A stretch of 64,000 nt of DNA from Pseudomonadota bacterium (GCA_021323675.1 JAJPKP010000085.1:1-64000), one strand, 5' to 3'. Positions 1 through 8,961 are shown, counted from the first letter of the stretch. Notes: a model not told the origin generated them from the letters alone. Numbers and translations: made by a program.

Positions 1-79
1 CTTGCACACCGATGCTCGAGAGCGCCTCTTTGACCTCATCGAGCTTGAACGGTTTGATGATTGCCTCGACCTTTTTCAT
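1..79 (-). CDS. glnB: Nitrogen regulatory protein P-II (GlnB/GlnK), N-terminal part
   Basis: Only the first 26 codons lie in the window; the gene runs off the left edge. The start reads [20 protein letters not shown], the hallmark beta1-alpha1 segment of P-II signal proteins, which sense 2-oxoglutarate, ATP/ADP and glutamine status and regulate glutamine synthetase, ammonium transporters and transcription. The ATG (complement of 77-79) follows a good AGAGGAAG ribosome site. The T-loop that would separate GlnB from GlnK is outside the window, so the paralogue cannot be decided. The 262 bases up to plsY should carry its promoter; no sigma-54 site was recognised. Confidence 0.85.
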   Translation of the reverse strand, partial: MKKVEAIIKPFKLDEVKEALSSIGVQ

Positions 80-341
80 ATCTTCCTCTTCGACTCTTGC
101 GGACGGCGTGCGCCACGTAACGCTGAGCAAGCCTGTTTAACCTTGGCCCCATTACCACCCGCTGCGCAAGTCCCCCTGTTGATTGCCAGCATTGCCGGAA
201 GTTTGCGGTAAAGGCCGCTTTTCGGTACACGCAAGCCGGGTGCCATCTATCTCGTGCCTGACGGTTATCAGCGCCGGAGTTACCGCCACTCTTCTGCCTC
301 GATCGTGGGCGAACGACCAACGAATGGGCACCGCCACCCCG

Positions 342-950
342 TCATGCTTCAGGCTGGCTGCCTTTGCTCACGCCGAATTTGGGCTCTTCTCCTTTGAGCA
401 ATCGTTTGATGTTTGCCTGATGGCGAATCATGACGAGGATACTCATCACGATCGCCAGGACAACGTATTGCCCGGGTGCTCCGACCGCGGCAACCGCCGC
501 CGGAAGCACGAGAGCTGCGGCTATCGATGCCAGCGACACAATACGATACATCGCGACAAATATTCCGAAAGCGGCCAATGCAAAAAGCAACGCGAGAGGG
601 CAAAGGACGACCCAGACGCCGAGCGCGGCCGATACTCCCTTTCCCCCGATAAACCCGAGAAAAACCGAACAGATCGACCCGACGAATGCGGCCAGGGCGA
701 TCCAGGCCAACTCGGTTGTGGCAAATCCGATCCCAGCCGCCACCGCAACCGGAATCGCTCCTTTCAGGATATCGCCGACGAAAGTAAGCGCCGCCGCGCC
801 TTTGCCGCCCGCCCGCACTACGTTGGTCATCCCGATATTGCCCGAGCCTACGGCGCGCGGATCGAAGCCGCGCAGACGGCCAACGATGACTCCGAACGGA
901 ATCGACCCGGCGAGGTACGACGCAACCATCATGAGGGCGAAGCTGATCAT
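342..950 (-). CDS. plsY: Glycerol-3-phosphate acyltransferase PlsY
   Basis: Integral membrane acyltransferase that moves the acyl group from acyl-phosphate to glycerol-3-phosphate, the first step of phospholipid synthesis. The 202 residues have the family's usual length and are very hydrophobic with several membrane segments. The three family motifs are visible: GSIPFG near residues 15-20, GSGNIGMTN near residue 36, and GGKGV in the middle loop. The start is the ATG at 950. It lies just downstream of the tRNA-Pro gene on the same strand and may share its transcript. The partner PlsX is not in the window. Confidence 0.93.
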   Translation of the reverse strand: MISFALMMVASYLAGSIPFGVIVGRLRGFDPRAVGSGNIGMTNVVRAGGKGAAALTFVGDILKGAIPVAVAAGIGFATTELAWIALAAFVGSICSVFLGFIGGKGVSAALGVWVVLCPLALLFALAAFGIFVAMYRIVSLASIAAALVLPAAVAAVGAPGQYVVLAIVMSILVMIRHQANIKRLLKGEEPKFGVSKGSQPEA

Positions 951-1006
951 CGTCTTATGCGGTCCCGCGAAAGTGAATGTGGATCGACGGTCACCTGGGA
1001 GATGAA

Positions 1007-1084
1007 TGGTCGGGGTGACTGGATTTGAACCAGCGACTCCTGCGTCCCGAACGCAGTGCTCTAGCCAGGCTGAGCTACACCCCG
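1007..1084 (-). tRNA. tRNA-Pro (anticodon CGG)
   Basis: Read on the minus strand, the acceptor arm CGGGGTG (1084-1078) pairs perfectly with CACCCCG (1017-1011). The anticodon stem CTGCG/CGCAG encloses the loop TTCGGGA, so the anticodon is CGG and reads CCG proline codons. The T arm carries the usual TTCAAAT loop. Discriminator A (1010) and the CCA tail (1009-1007) are encoded in the DNA. No intron or oddity. Confidence 0.95.
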
Positions 1085-1177
1085 ATTACGTCCAATGCTG
1101 CCGGGAAAGCGCAGACGATTCTTATAGCATCCGGAAAGATCGCAGGCGAGGGAGTCCGATGACCCTGAAGAACCAAC

Positions 1178-2056
1178 TCACTGCTGAAAGCGCAGGTCCG
1201 CCACGCCGCGAGGCGGCTCCTCCAGGTCATGCGGAAAGGGCTGGCCTCTCAGGTATTGATCGAAAAACGCGCGGCCATAATCGACGATAATCTTGTGGGT
1301 GGCGTTTGCCCGGATGTCGACCCACGCAAAATGTCCCGCGCCAGCCACCTCTACGAGATATTTGGGCGCGGGCGTCTGCTCATAGGCTCCGCCGCGACGC
1401 TCCAGTCCCGCGCTGATTGCGCGATCGCGCGCACCCGTCTGGTACATCACCGGCACGCCGATACCGCGCAGCGTTTTGTGCCGAATGAACGGCGCCGTAT
1501 AGGGCGACAGCGCCAGCACCGCCTTTATCCGCGGATCCTTCCATCGCGGCCACGCCCCTGCCAGTTCGAGCGCCGTATAGCCGCCGAGCGAATGGCCAAT
1601 CAGGCCGAGATGATGCCAATCGAAGGGCGGAGCCCCATAGTGGGCGTCGCGCTGCATGGCGTCGATGAGGTTTTCGATATCCTGCGCGCGGTCCGAATAG
1701 CTCTGGTCGTTCCACTTTTCCGGATTTCGAAACAGCGTCTCGGCGTGCCCGATCAATCCAGGGAGCTTTCCGCACGCCGCGTCACGATGGTTGGGCGCAA
1801 ACACCGCATATCCCGCGCCCGCAAGCGCTTCCATCAAGAAGGATGAGTTCGTGCCGCAGCCGTGAAACCCGTGCGAGAAAATGATGACGGGCCACGGCCC
1901 GGGTGTTTGCGCCGGCGGAAGCCACGCGCTCACGTCCAGTCCCGCGAGCTTGAACTGTTGCGCGTTTGGGGGACTTTGCGCCGCCGCGCGCGATGAAGCG
2001 ATCGCCAGGAACAGAGCGCAGCCGAGCGCTATCCAATCGATTTCGCGGCGTTTCAT
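1178..2056 (-). CDS. Exported alpha/beta hydrolase (PAF-acetylhydrolase / chlorophyllase-like)
   Basis: A 292-residue alpha/beta hydrolase with a cleavable signal peptide (hydrophobic stretch ending in SRAAAQ), so probably periplasmic. It has the oxyanion region IIFSHGFHGCG, the nucleophile elbow GHSLGG near residue 147, and a late GHFAW segment that would supply the catalytic histidine. The fold is that of dienelactone hydrolase or platelet-activating-factor acetylhydrolase relatives acting on esters; the substrate cannot be predicted. The start at 2056 (MKRREIDW) places the charged n-region directly before the signal core; a longer frame begins 16 codons upstream but adds no signal-like sequence. 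It stands alone between tRNA-Pro and rpe. Confidence 0.8.
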   Translation of the reverse strand: MKRREIDWIALGCALFLAIASSRAAAQSPPNAQQFKLAGLDVSAWLPPAQTPGPWPVIIFSHGFHGCGTNSSFLMEALAGAGYAVFAPNHRDAACGKLPGLIGHAETLFRNPEKWNDQSYSDRAQDIENLIDAMQRDAHYGAPPFDWHHLGLIGHSLGGYTALELAGAWPRWKDPRIKAVLALSPYTAPFIRHKTLRGIGVPVMYQTGARDRAISAGLERRGGAYEQTPAPKYLVEVAGAGHFAWVDIRANATHKIIVDYGRAFFDQYLRGQPFPHDLEEPPRGVADLRFQQ

Positions 2057-2242
2057 GGCAGTCGCTGTCCTCTGCGCAATATTAGCGACCGCGGCGGAGA
2101 GCATCTTCTATTTTGTGACAAACCCCGCTCTCGCTTCTCCGCGCGTTGCGACCGCACAAGACGAATTTCGTCCCGTGATCCAAAAGACTCTCCGCGCGGC
2201 GGTTGCCTGCCAGCGCGGGGCCAGCTTCCAGGAGCTGTCGCG

Positions 2243-2923
2243 TCAGTCCTTGATGGGCGTGCGAGCGATCAGATCGCGCATCTTGTGCATGATCGTGTTG
2301 TAGTCGCCCTGCCCGAAAATTCCCGAGCCCGACACGAACACGTTGGCGCCCGCGGCCTTGACCTCGGCGATATTCGAAAGCTTTACGCCGCCGTCGATCT
2401 CGATGTCGACCTTGAGGCCGCGACGGTCGAGTTCACGCCTCACAATCCGCAGCTTTTCAAGCGCCTCGGGGATGAACTGCTGGCCGCCGAACCCCGGATG
2501 AACGCTCATAATCAGGATCATGTCGAGATGTTCGGCAAACGGCAGCACGCGCTGCACGTCGGTTTCGGGATTGATTCCGATTGAAGCGCGGGCTCCCAGG
2601 TCGTGCAGCCGCTTCGCCATCGCCGCGATGTCTTTGCATACCTCGGCGTGAACCGAGACCGAGCTGGCGCCGGCTTTTACGAACATATCGACGTAAAGCT
2701 CGGGATTTTCGATCATCAGATGCGCATCGAGCGGAAGCCGCGTGACCTTCCTCAGCGACTCCATCACCGGAATGCCGATCGAGAGATTGGGCACGAAATG
2801 ACCGTCCATCACGTCGAAATGGATCATGTCGGCGCCGGCCAACTCGACCTTTGCGACTTCTTCGCCAAGCCGGGCAAAATCGGCGGAAAGGATGGAAGGG
2901 GCGATCTTTTCCTCGCGAACCAT
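2243..2923 (-). CDS. rpe: Ribulose-phosphate 3-epimerase
   Basis: Interconverts D-ribulose 5-phosphate and D-xylulose 5-phosphate in the pentose phosphate pathway. The TIM-barrel markers are all present: IAPSILSADFARLG at the start, DVMDGHFVPN with metal-binding His and Asp, DAHLMI, SVHPGFGGQ, and DGGV with the catalytic Asp, ending in the phosphate site SGSGIFG. At about 226 residues it has the standard length. I prefer the ATG at 2923; a GTG two codons upstream is possible and neither has a clear ribosome site. It follows the DUF169 gene by 39 bases on the same strand, probably as one transcript. Confidence 0.95.
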   Translation of the reverse strand: MVREEKIAPSILSADFARLGEEVAKVELAGADMIHFDVMDGHFVPNLSIGIPVMESLRKVTRLPLDAHLMIENPELYVDMFVKAGASSVSVHAEVCKDIAAMAKRLHDLGARASIGINPETDVQRVLPFAEHLDMILIMSVHPGFGGQQFIPEALEKLRIVRRELDRRGLKVDIEIDGGVKLSNIAEVKAAGANVFVSGSGIFGQGDYNTIMHKMRDLIARTPIKD

Positions 2924-2962
2924 GCGCACAAAGATAACGTCAACGGCGCTGCGCCGCGAGCA

Positions 2963-3775
2963 TCACTGACCCTTGGCGCCCTTTTCGGCGCTTTCCAGCA
3001 TCTTGAGAAGTTCCTGGTAATGCTTCGGCATCGTGACGGTTCCGCGCATCGCGACCGGAATCGGATAGCGAACTCCGCCTTTGTGCGTTCCTTCCATCCC
3101 CCGAAGCAACTCGTCGACAAACTCCCACGGACACGCGAAGACCATCTCCGTATCCTGCGCCATCCCGAATACCCGGTCGCCGTTGCACGGGATGATAACC
3201 TTGGGCGCACTGGTCTTCATCGTCTGGATGACGATTTCGGCGCAATCGAGCCGGCCGCCCGTCGTGCTTTCGATTCTACCGCCGCGGGTGTAGAGAGCGG
3301 CGTTCACCAGACGCATCACCTGCGCGCTGTTCGCATAGACGGCGACGACGTGCGGCTCGAACGACGCGCGCGACAGCGGAGCTACGCAAACATGCGAATA
3401 AGTTCCCGGTTCGAACCGCCAGGTTCCCGCCTCGAGGCGCGAGGCGGCCTGCTCGTTCTCGCAGTACATCCCGGTGGAAGCGTAGCCGCGGAAGTATTCG
3501 TCGTTGGGAGCGCGAAACCCGAATGCGATCGCGGAGAGCGGACAGATGACATCTTCTTTGCCGACCGCGATTCCCCATCCATAACGGCGCGCCACGCCGA
3601 TCGACTGGCAGACGATCCAGTGCTCGCCCATGTTTTGGCTGGGGATCTTGAGGCCCTCGGGTATCAGCTCGCCCGGCTTCAGCATCCGAATTCCCAGCGG
3701 AAAAGTGTCCGGCCTGACGTGACGCGCGATCGCCTCATCGAGCGCCTTCAGCTTTTGCGCAACACCGCTTTCCAT
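2963..3775 (-). CDS. DUF169 family protein
   Basis: A 270-residue soluble protein matching the DUF169 family as I know it: an N-terminal stretch with the KPGELIPEGL segment, then a middle part with SAIAFGF and the YASTGMYCENE motif, and a C-terminal half with IPCNGDRVFG and a CPWEF segment. Proteins of this family are often near anaerobic or C1 metabolism genes, but no biochemical role is established, so none is assigned. The ATG at 3775 has the ribosome site AGGGG 9 bases upstream. It is followed by rpe at 39 bases, so the two may be co-transcribed. Confidence 0.8.
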   Translation of the reverse strand: MESGVAQKLKALDEAIARHVRPDTFPLGIRMLKPGELIPEGLKIPSQNMGEHWIVCQSIGVARRYGWGIAVGKEDVICPLSAIAFGFRAPNDEYFRGYASTGMYCENEQAASRLEAGTWRFEPGTYSHVCVAPLSRASFEPHVVAVYANSAQVMRLVNAALYTRGGRIESTTGGRLDCAEIVIQTMKTSAPKVIIPCNGDRVFGMAQDTEMVFACPWEFVDELLRGMEGTHKGGVRYPIPVAMRGTVTMPKHYQELLKMLESAEKGAKGQ

Positions 3776-3876
3776 ATGCTATCGCCCCTGGACCATCACC
3801 CCTTCCCCAGGTTCGTTGATGCGAGAAGGAGCTCCCGTAGATGTAACCCAACGGAGGCGAACGGCGCAAAGACGCG

Positions 3877-4416
3877 TCAGAGACGCGATTCGGCCACCGG
3901 CACGCCCGATGAGAGAGACGGTGATGCGTCCGCGGTCGCGTGACGGGATTTGGGCCGGACCGGCGTTATGACGACTCGTGCCACCCCTTTGTTCTTGATC
4001 CCCAGCTTCTCGGCCGCCCGCTTCGACAGATCGAGTGTGCGGCCGCGTACATACGGACCGCGGTCGTTGATTCGAACTTCCACCGAACGTCCGTTTTCGG
4101 GATTCCTGACCAAAACCCGCGATCCCAACGGAAGCGTCCTCGATGCCGCCGTCATCGAGCTCTGATTGAATCGCTCGCCAGTGCTCGTGAGATGGCCGTT
4201 GAAACCCGGGCCGTACCACGAAGCAACTTCAACGTGGCGACCCTTGAGCGGCCTCGTTCTGATCGGCCTGCTCACAATGGTCTTCGGGGGCGAGGGAAAG
4301 GTTGCAAGCGACTGCCACTCGTTGCTGCATCCGGCGACGCTCACCAAGAGCGAAACCGCGACAATCGCAACGGAAAGCTTGAGGCGGGCGCGGCCAGTGG
4401 CTTGGAAGATGATCAT
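3877..4416 (-). CDS. rlpA: RlpA-family septal/peptidoglycan lytic lipoprotein
   Basis: A 179-residue lipoprotein with an N-terminal hydrophobic segment ending in the lipobox VAGC, followed by the double-psi beta-barrel of RlpA: VASWYGPGFNG, TSTGERF, LPLGSRVLVRNPENG and VRINDRGPYV. In Pseudomonas this domain is a lytic transglycosylase acting on stem-peptide-free glycan; the Asp of INDRGP belongs to the conserved cleft. There is no C-terminal SPOR domain, so septal targeting is not supported. The ATG at 4416 is taken as start (a TTG lies one codon upstream). An isolated gene; no clear ribosome site. Confidence 0.88.
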   Translation of the reverse strand: MIIFQATGRARLKLSVAIVAVSLLVSVAGCSNEWQSLATFPSPPKTIVSRPIRTRPLKGRHVEVASWYGPGFNGHLTSTGERFNQSSMTAASRTLPLGSRVLVRNPENGRSVEVRINDRGPYVRGRTLDLSKRAAEKLGIKNKGVARVVITPVRPKSRHATADASPSLSSGVPVAESRL

Positions 4417-4489
4417 CAAGTCGAGGCAATGCGTGCAGTCGGCATTGCCTCAACCCTAGTGCGCGCGAGGGGTCCTTCGCAAAACTTTT

Positions 4490-5032
4490 CTACTCGATAC
4501 GCCGCCGGTGCATCGCCATCAGGTCCGTTACGCCGGGGTCATGGCCCAACTGGACCAGAAGCGTCGTGATTTGTCCGCGATGGTGGGTTTGATGATTAAA
4601 AAAATGCGCCACAGCTATCGACACCGGCACAAGAAACTCCCCGTCCGCTGACATCGCGCGATATCGCATCGTACGCCCTAAAGCTTCGTCCGAAAGCTCG
4701 CGGAGCGTCCACTCCTCAATCAACGCATCGGTACGTTCCCTTTCCCGGCGCAGCTCGTCGAAATTTTCGTAAAGCCGCTGATCGAGCGAGCGAATCGGAA
4801 TCTCGATACCTTTCGAATCCAACGATCGAACGCGATCCGCACCGATGAACCGGCCAAGCTGAACCCGGTCTGTCAGCAGCAGATGGTTCAGAGTTCCATG
4901 AATCGACCGGAAAAAGGCGCTCAGATCGCGCTTGCGTTCCTCGTCGTTGAGTTCAGCGCAGGCCCCGTAAATGTTCCGATTCATCCACGTGTTGTAGCGC
5001 GCCAACTCCTGGAACAACGCGATCGCATTCAT
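4490..5032 (-). CDS. DinB-family putative metal-dependent protein
   Basis: A 180-residue DinB-like four-helix-bundle protein. It begins with the typical ELARYNTWMNR, has HGTLNHLLLTDRVQLGRF in helix 2 and FFNHQTHHRGQ in helix 4, together giving the three His metal ligands of the family (first His in HGTLNH, then HxxxH in HQTHH). Family members include DNA-damage-inducible DinB and thiol transferases such as bacillithiol and mycothiol transferases; which role applies here is unknown. The start at 5032 has a strong AAGGAGGAG site. It lies upstream of rsmB on the same strand but its stop is 57 bases away from the MurJ-unrelated neighbour rlpA. Confidence 0.8.
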   Translation of the reverse strand: MNAIALFQELARYNTWMNRNIYGACAELNDEERKRDLSAFFRSIHGTLNHLLLTDRVQLGRFIGADRVRSLDSKGIEIPIRSLDQRLYENFDELRRERERTDALIEEWTLRELSDEALGRTMRYRAMSADGEFLVPVSIAVAHFFNHQTHHRGQITTLLVQLGHDPGVTDLMAMHRRRIE

Positions 5033-5073
5033 GCCCGGTGCTCCTCCTTCGTAATCGTCGACGGCGCGGCGAG

Positions 5074-6447
5074 CTATCGCGATCGAACAAGCCGTGCGGC
5101 AAAGAAACCGTCAAGCCCGCCCCGATCCGGACGGGTTCTCATCTGCCCGCGATCATCGAGGAGATCTTCGATGACCTCGCGTCCCGGAAAATGCGGATCG
5201 ATCCGGAAGTCGCGATTGGTTTCGAGAAACCGCCGCACCACGCCCTCTCCTTCCTCGGGCGCAAGGCTGCAAACCGAGTAAACCAACGCGCCGCCTGGTC
5301 TCACCAGCGCGGCGGCATTCGCGAGCATGGCGGATTGCAACTGCGCCATCCGCGCCGGGTCGTTGGGACCAAGACGCCATCGGATTTCCGGATGCTCGCG
5401 CAGGGTGCCGATACCGGTGCAGGGCGCATCGAGGAGTACGTGCTCGAAGCTGCCATCGGGAAGCGGCAATGCGCGCGAGGTATCGGCGCGAACAAAGCCG
5501 ACGCCCGAGTGACGCAAACGCCGGCAGGCGCCGCGCGCATCTTTCAGCCCGCCGAGATTGAGATCGATCGCGACAACCTGGGCGCCCTGCCCCCCTAGTT
5601 CCGCCAGATGCGCCGATTTGCCGCCCGGCGCAGCCGCGCAATCGACAATCAGCGATCCGCGCGCCGGCGCCAGCATCCGGGCGACGATCTGTGAGGCTTC
5701 GGACTGCGGCTGAAAAAGGCCCGCGCGGTAGGAATCGGAATCGAACCTCGCGGCGCCGCCCAACACGACGGTTTCGGGAAAGCGGCCCGCGCGCTGAACC
5801 GTCATCCCGTCCTTTTGCAGCCGCTCGACTATCTCGTCTCGCGAGGCGCGCGCCAGATTCAACCGAATTACGTTGGGAGCGGCTTCGTTGTCCGCAGCCA
5901 TCAGATGCTCGGCCGCCTCGTATCCGAACCATTCGATGAACCGCTCGGCCATCCAGCGCGGATGAGAGTAGGCAAGGGCGAGCCATCCGGCTTCGTCCCC
6001 ATCACGCGGCGGCAGCGCAATTTTTTCCCGAGTCGCGCGGCGCATCACCGCGTTGATGAACCCCGCCGCGGCCCTGACGCCGCGGCTTCGCTTGGCAAGC
6101 TCGACTGAGGTCGACACGGCGGCATGATGGGGAATGCGGTCGAGAAACCGCAGTTGCAGCAGTCCCATCCGCATGATCGCCAGCGCCTCCGGCTGGATGC
6201 CGCCGAGGTCGCGGCCGCAAAAGCGTTCAAGCTCATAATCGAGCCGCGCGCGCCATGCGATAGTGCCGAGGACGAGACGGGTTGCGAGGCGGCGGTCGGC
6301 GAGCGAAAGCGCCGGGAGTCTCGCCCCGAGCATCGCATCGGCATAGCCGCCGCGATGCTCGACCGCCATGAGAATTTCGATCGCCGTTTGCCGCGCCGCG
6401 AGACCGGTCGCGGTGCTGCCGGCCCGATCGCCATGTGAAGGTTTCAC
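5074..6447 (-). CDS. rsmB: 16S rRNA (cytosine-967 C5) methyltransferase RsmB
   Basis: SAM-dependent enzyme that methylates C967 of 16S rRNA. The N-terminal NusB-like domain (about residues 20-150) is followed by the Rossmann methyltransferase domain with DCAAAPGGKSAHLAEL as SAM motif, the DAPCTGIG motif holding one catalytic Cys, and YSVCSLAPEEGEGVV with the second. The start is the GTG at 6447, which overlaps the fmt stop in the four bases GTGA and gives VKPSHGDR; the open frame runs upstream across fmt with arginine-rich, non-homologous sequence and is rejected. The protein is 457 residues, a normal length. The def-fmt-rsmB order is a common bacterial cluster. Confidence 0.93.
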   Translation of the reverse strand: MKPSHGDRAGSTATGLAARQTAIEILMAVEHRGGYADAMLGARLPALSLADRRLATRLVLGTIAWRARLDYELERFCGRDLGGIQPEALAIMRMGLLQLRFLDRIPHHAAVSTSVELAKRSRGVRAAAGFINAVMRRATREKIALPPRDGDEAGWLALAYSHPRWMAERFIEWFGYEAAEHLMAADNEAAPNVIRLNLARASRDEIVERLQKDGMTVQRAGRFPETVVLGGAARFDSDSYRAGLFQPQSEASQIVARMLAPARGSLIVDCAAAPGGKSAHLAELGGQGAQVVAIDLNLGGLKDARGACRRLRHSGVGFVRADTSRALPLPDGSFEHVLLDAPCTGIGTLREHPEIRWRLGPNDPARMAQLQSAMLANAAALVRPGGALVYSVCSLAPEEGEGVVRRFLETNRDFRIDPHFPGREVIEDLLDDRGQMRTRPDRGGLDGFFAARLVRSR

Positions 6448-7370
6448 GAGCCCAGGCGCGCGCCGGCGCCGATGCGGCGTCCATTGAAAAAATCCAGCGC
6501 TTTCATTCGCTTGCGCCCGGGCGCCTGCACTTCGAGAAGAACGAGTCGTCCGATGCCGCACTGGACCGCCGGTGCGGGCTTTAGAGAGAGAACGGTCCCC
6601 GGAGATTCCGCGCCTGCGCGGGCGGGCTCGACGCGCCCGCGCCATATCATCAGCGTCTCTCCGTTCAGCGTCGTGCGCGCGACAGGCCAGGGATCGTACG
6701 CGCGAATCATCCGCTCGATCGCTGCCGCATCGCCGCTCCAGTCGATAATCGCATCTTCCTTTTTGATCGGCCTGGTGTACGTCGCCAGCGACTCGTCCTG
6801 CGGCGTCTCGGCCGCTTCGCCTCGCGCGATGAGGTCGAGAGCCTCAAGCAGCGCGGCCGCTCCGAGTTCCGCAAGCTTGTCCTTGAGCGAACCCTGCGTG
6901 TCATCGGGCGCGATGGGAATCGCACGCTTGAGAATCATCGGACCGGCGTCCATCGCCGCCACCATCCGCATGATTGTCACTCCCGTCTCAACCTCGCCGG
7001 CGAGAATCGCGCCCTCGATTGGTGCGGCGCCGCGATGGCGCGGCAGCAGGGACGCATGAACGTTGAGCGGCATGATGCGCGGGAGATTAAGCACCGTCTG
7101 GGGCAGGATGCGCCCATACGCTGCCACCACCAGCAGGTCGGGTTCAAAAGACGAAAGCTCGGCCAGAAATTCGGGCGTCCTGATAAGGACCGGCTTGAGC
7201 GCCGGAATTCCGTGTCGCGACGCCACCGCTCCCACTTCGCTCGGAGAAAGCGCCATCCCGCGCCCGCGCGGTTCGTCAGGACGGGTCACCACCGCAACCA
7301 CGCGAAAGCGCGGGTCCGCCGCCGCGATGATACGGTCGAGAATATGGGCGGCCAGCGCGGGCGTGCCCAT
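6444..7370 (-). CDS. fmt: Methionyl-tRNA formyltransferase
   Basis: Formylates initiator Met-tRNA using 10-formyltetrahydrofolate. The sequence shows the N-terminal formyltransferase domain with the SLLPRHRGAAPIE segment and catalytic Asn/His region (PLNVHASLLP), ETGVTIM, DAGP, and a C-terminal OB-like domain from about residue 205. The first ATG (7370) falls inside the conserved opening (F)MGTP; the codons before it read L-K-I-V-F, exactly the missing first beta strand, preceded by CTG at 7385. No ATG, GTG or TTG is available there, so either translation starts at CTG or another rare codon, or the protein is unusually short at its front. It follows def by 16-31 bases. Confidence 0.93.
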   Translation of the reverse strand: MGTPALAAHILDRIIAAADPRFRVVAVVTRPDEPRGRGMALSPSEVGAVASRHGIPALKPVLIRTPEFLAELSSFEPDLLVVAAYGRILPQTVLNLPRIMPLNVHASLLPRHRGAAPIEGAILAGEVETGVTIMRMVAAMDAGPMILKRAIPIAPDDTQGSLKDKLAELGAAALLEALDLIARGEAAETPQDESLATYTRPIKKEDAIIDWSGDAAAIERMIRAYDPWPVARTTLNGETLMIWRGRVEPARAGAESPGTVLSLKPAPAVQCGIGRLVLLEVQAPGRKRMKALDFFNGRRIGAGARLGS

Positions 7371-7401
7371 GAAGACGATTTTCAGCGGCGTGGCGATAGC
7401 G

Positions 7402-7941
7402 CTAGATGCGGACCGTGGAGGGACGCTCGTCGGCCTTGCCCTCCTTGATCAGTTTCTTGAGCTTGCGTCGATAAAGTTCGCGCTTGATGCGGCTGATTCG
7501 ATCGATGAACAGCTTGCCTTCCAGATGGTCGATCTCGTGCTGCAGCGCGACCGCCAGAAGATCGTCGGCTTCAATCTCGACCTCCTTCTCCTCCGGCGTC
7601 CATGCGCGCACCAGCACCTTGGCCGCGCGCTCAACCTCGGCGGAATAGTCGATCACGGACAGGCATCCTTCTTCCCAGATGATCTTTCCCTCCGCCTCGA
7701 CGATCTTCGGATTGATCAGCTTGAGCAGATGTTTGCCCGGTTCGTCATGGTCGGTATCGAGCACGATGACGCGTTTTGACTCGCCCACCTGCGGCGCGGC
7801 GAGACCGACTCCGGGAGCCGCGTACATCGTCTGCACCATGCTGTCGATAAGCGAGTTCAGGGCGCCGTTGACGTTCTCGACCGGATGCGCGGGCCGCTTG
7901 AGAACCTCATCCGGGAATTTGCGTATGCGCAGAAGAGCCAT
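7402..7941 (-). CDS. def: Peptide deformylase
   Basis: Metalloenzyme that removes the formyl group from nascent proteins. All three active-site motifs are intact: GVGLAAPQVG (motif 1), EEGCLSV with the metal-binding Cys (motif 2), and HEIDHLEG with two metal-binding His and the catalytic Glu (motif 3). At 179 residues with a basic C-terminal tail it is of the usual length. The start ATG (7941) gives MALLRIRKFPDEVL, the standard opening. It is the first gene of the def-fmt-rsmB unit, the proteins acting on initiator tRNA, nascent peptides and rRNA. Confidence 0.96.
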   Translation of the reverse strand: MALLRIRKFPDEVLKRPAHPVENVNGALNSLIDSMVQTMYAAPGVGLAAPQVGESKRVIVLDTDHDEPGKHLLKLINPKIVEAEGKIIWEEGCLSVIDYSAEVERAAKVLVRAWTPEEKEVEIEADDLLAVALQHEIDHLEGKLFIDRISRIKRELYRRKLKKLIKEGKADERPSTVRI

Positions 7942-8086
7942 CGAAATCGTTGTGAAACATCCAATTTAACAAACCCATGAACTCCTCGAAAGCCGCTGCC
8001 AGGCAGCCCTTTTTCAGCGAATTTCACATTTCACCGAGGGGCTCGCTTTTCACCGGACCCTGCGGCGGCTACGTTGGTCACAGCCT

Positions 8087-8863
8087 ATGGAACTGGTAAG
8101 CCGGGTCGCGTTTGTCCTGTGCCGCCCGATGAACTCCGGAAACATCGGGGCCGCCGCGCGCGCGCTCAAGAACATGGGATTCTCCGATTTGAGGATCGTC
8201 GCGCCCGCGGCCTCGTCGCGCAACCGCTCCGCAACCGCGATGGCGGTTCATGCGGGGGACGTCCTCGCCAACGCTTCGATTTGGCCCGAACTGGGTTCCG
8301 CCCTCGCCGACCGAACGATCACCGTCGGCACGACGTGCAGGGCCGGGCTCTATCGCAGTGGAGCGATGTGGTTGCGCGACGCGGCATCCGCGCTGGCAAA
8401 CGATGCTTCAACGAACCGAATTGCGATCGTGTTTGGACCCGAAGACCACGGATTGACCAACGACGAACTCAAGCTATGCCATCGCTTGATCACAATACCG
8501 GCGGCCGAGGAATATCCTTCGCTGAACCTGGCGCAGGCGGTGATGGTTGTCGCCTACGAACTGCACCTCGCGATGGCCGCATCGAATTCCACGGCCAGGG
8601 CAGCGACGGCGGAATTCGCGCCCGCCGATGAAGTCGAAGCGATGCTCGCGCGGATGGCCGAGGCGCTCGTGTCGATCGGTTTTCTGCCGGAGGACAATCC
8701 CGATCACATCATGTTCGCGCTGCGCGCAATCCTCGGGCGGGCAGGACTGGCCCGGCGCGACCTGGACATCCTGAACGGAATCGCTCGCCAGATGAAATGG
8801 ACCGCCGAAGGCGGCGCCGAAACGCTCAGCCGCAAGCGCAGAGTTGGGCTAAAGCTTAAGTAG
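8087..8863 (+). CDS. trmJ: tRNA (cytidine/uridine-2'-O) methyltransferase, TrmJ family
   Basis: A SPOUT-class RNA 2'-O-methyltransferase. It opens with FVLCRPMNSGNIGAAARALKNMGF, the RNA-binding motif 1 of TrmJ/TrmH proteins with catalytic Arg/Asn, and has motif 2 IVFGPEDHGLTNDEL and motif 3 IPAAEEYPSLNLAQAV that form the knotted SAM site. The C-terminal extension of about 90 residues (258 residues in total) matches TrmJ, which modifies position 32 of tRNAs, rather than the shorter TrmL. The start is the ATG at 8087. It is transcribed away from def and is followed by a strong terminator. Confidence 0.88.
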   Translation: MELVSRVAFVLCRPMNSGNIGAAARALKNMGFSDLRIVAPAASSRNRSATAMAVHAGDVLANASIWPELGSALADRTITVGTTCRAGLYRSGAMWLRDAASALANDASTNRIAIVFGPEDHGLTNDELKLCHRLITIPAAEEYPSLNLAQAVMVVAYELHLAMAASNSTARAATAEFAPADEVEAMLARMAEALVSIGFLPEDNPDHIMFALRAILGRAGLARRDLDILNGIARQMKWTAEGGAETLSRKRRVGLKLK

Positions 8864-8923
8864 CGCCGCGACTCTTGAGCGATCGGCGAGACCTGAAAGG
8901 GACAGCCGAGAATCGACAAGGGC

Positions 8924-8961
8924 GGCGGCCGCGTCGTGTGGGGCGACGCGGCCGCCTTTTT
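8924..8961 (+). terminator. Rho-independent terminator after trmJ
   Basis: A perfect 13-base-pair stem, 8924-8936 with 8944-8956, encloses a 7-base loop and is followed directly by five T residues (8957-8961). This is the strongest intrinsic terminator of the window and ends the trmJ transcript. Confidence 0.93.

Noticed and set aside
2603..3943. A 446-codon plus-strand frame across rpe and DUF169
   Set aside because: Composition is that of antisense (His, Arg, Asp rich) and no motif; both minus-strand genes are well supported.
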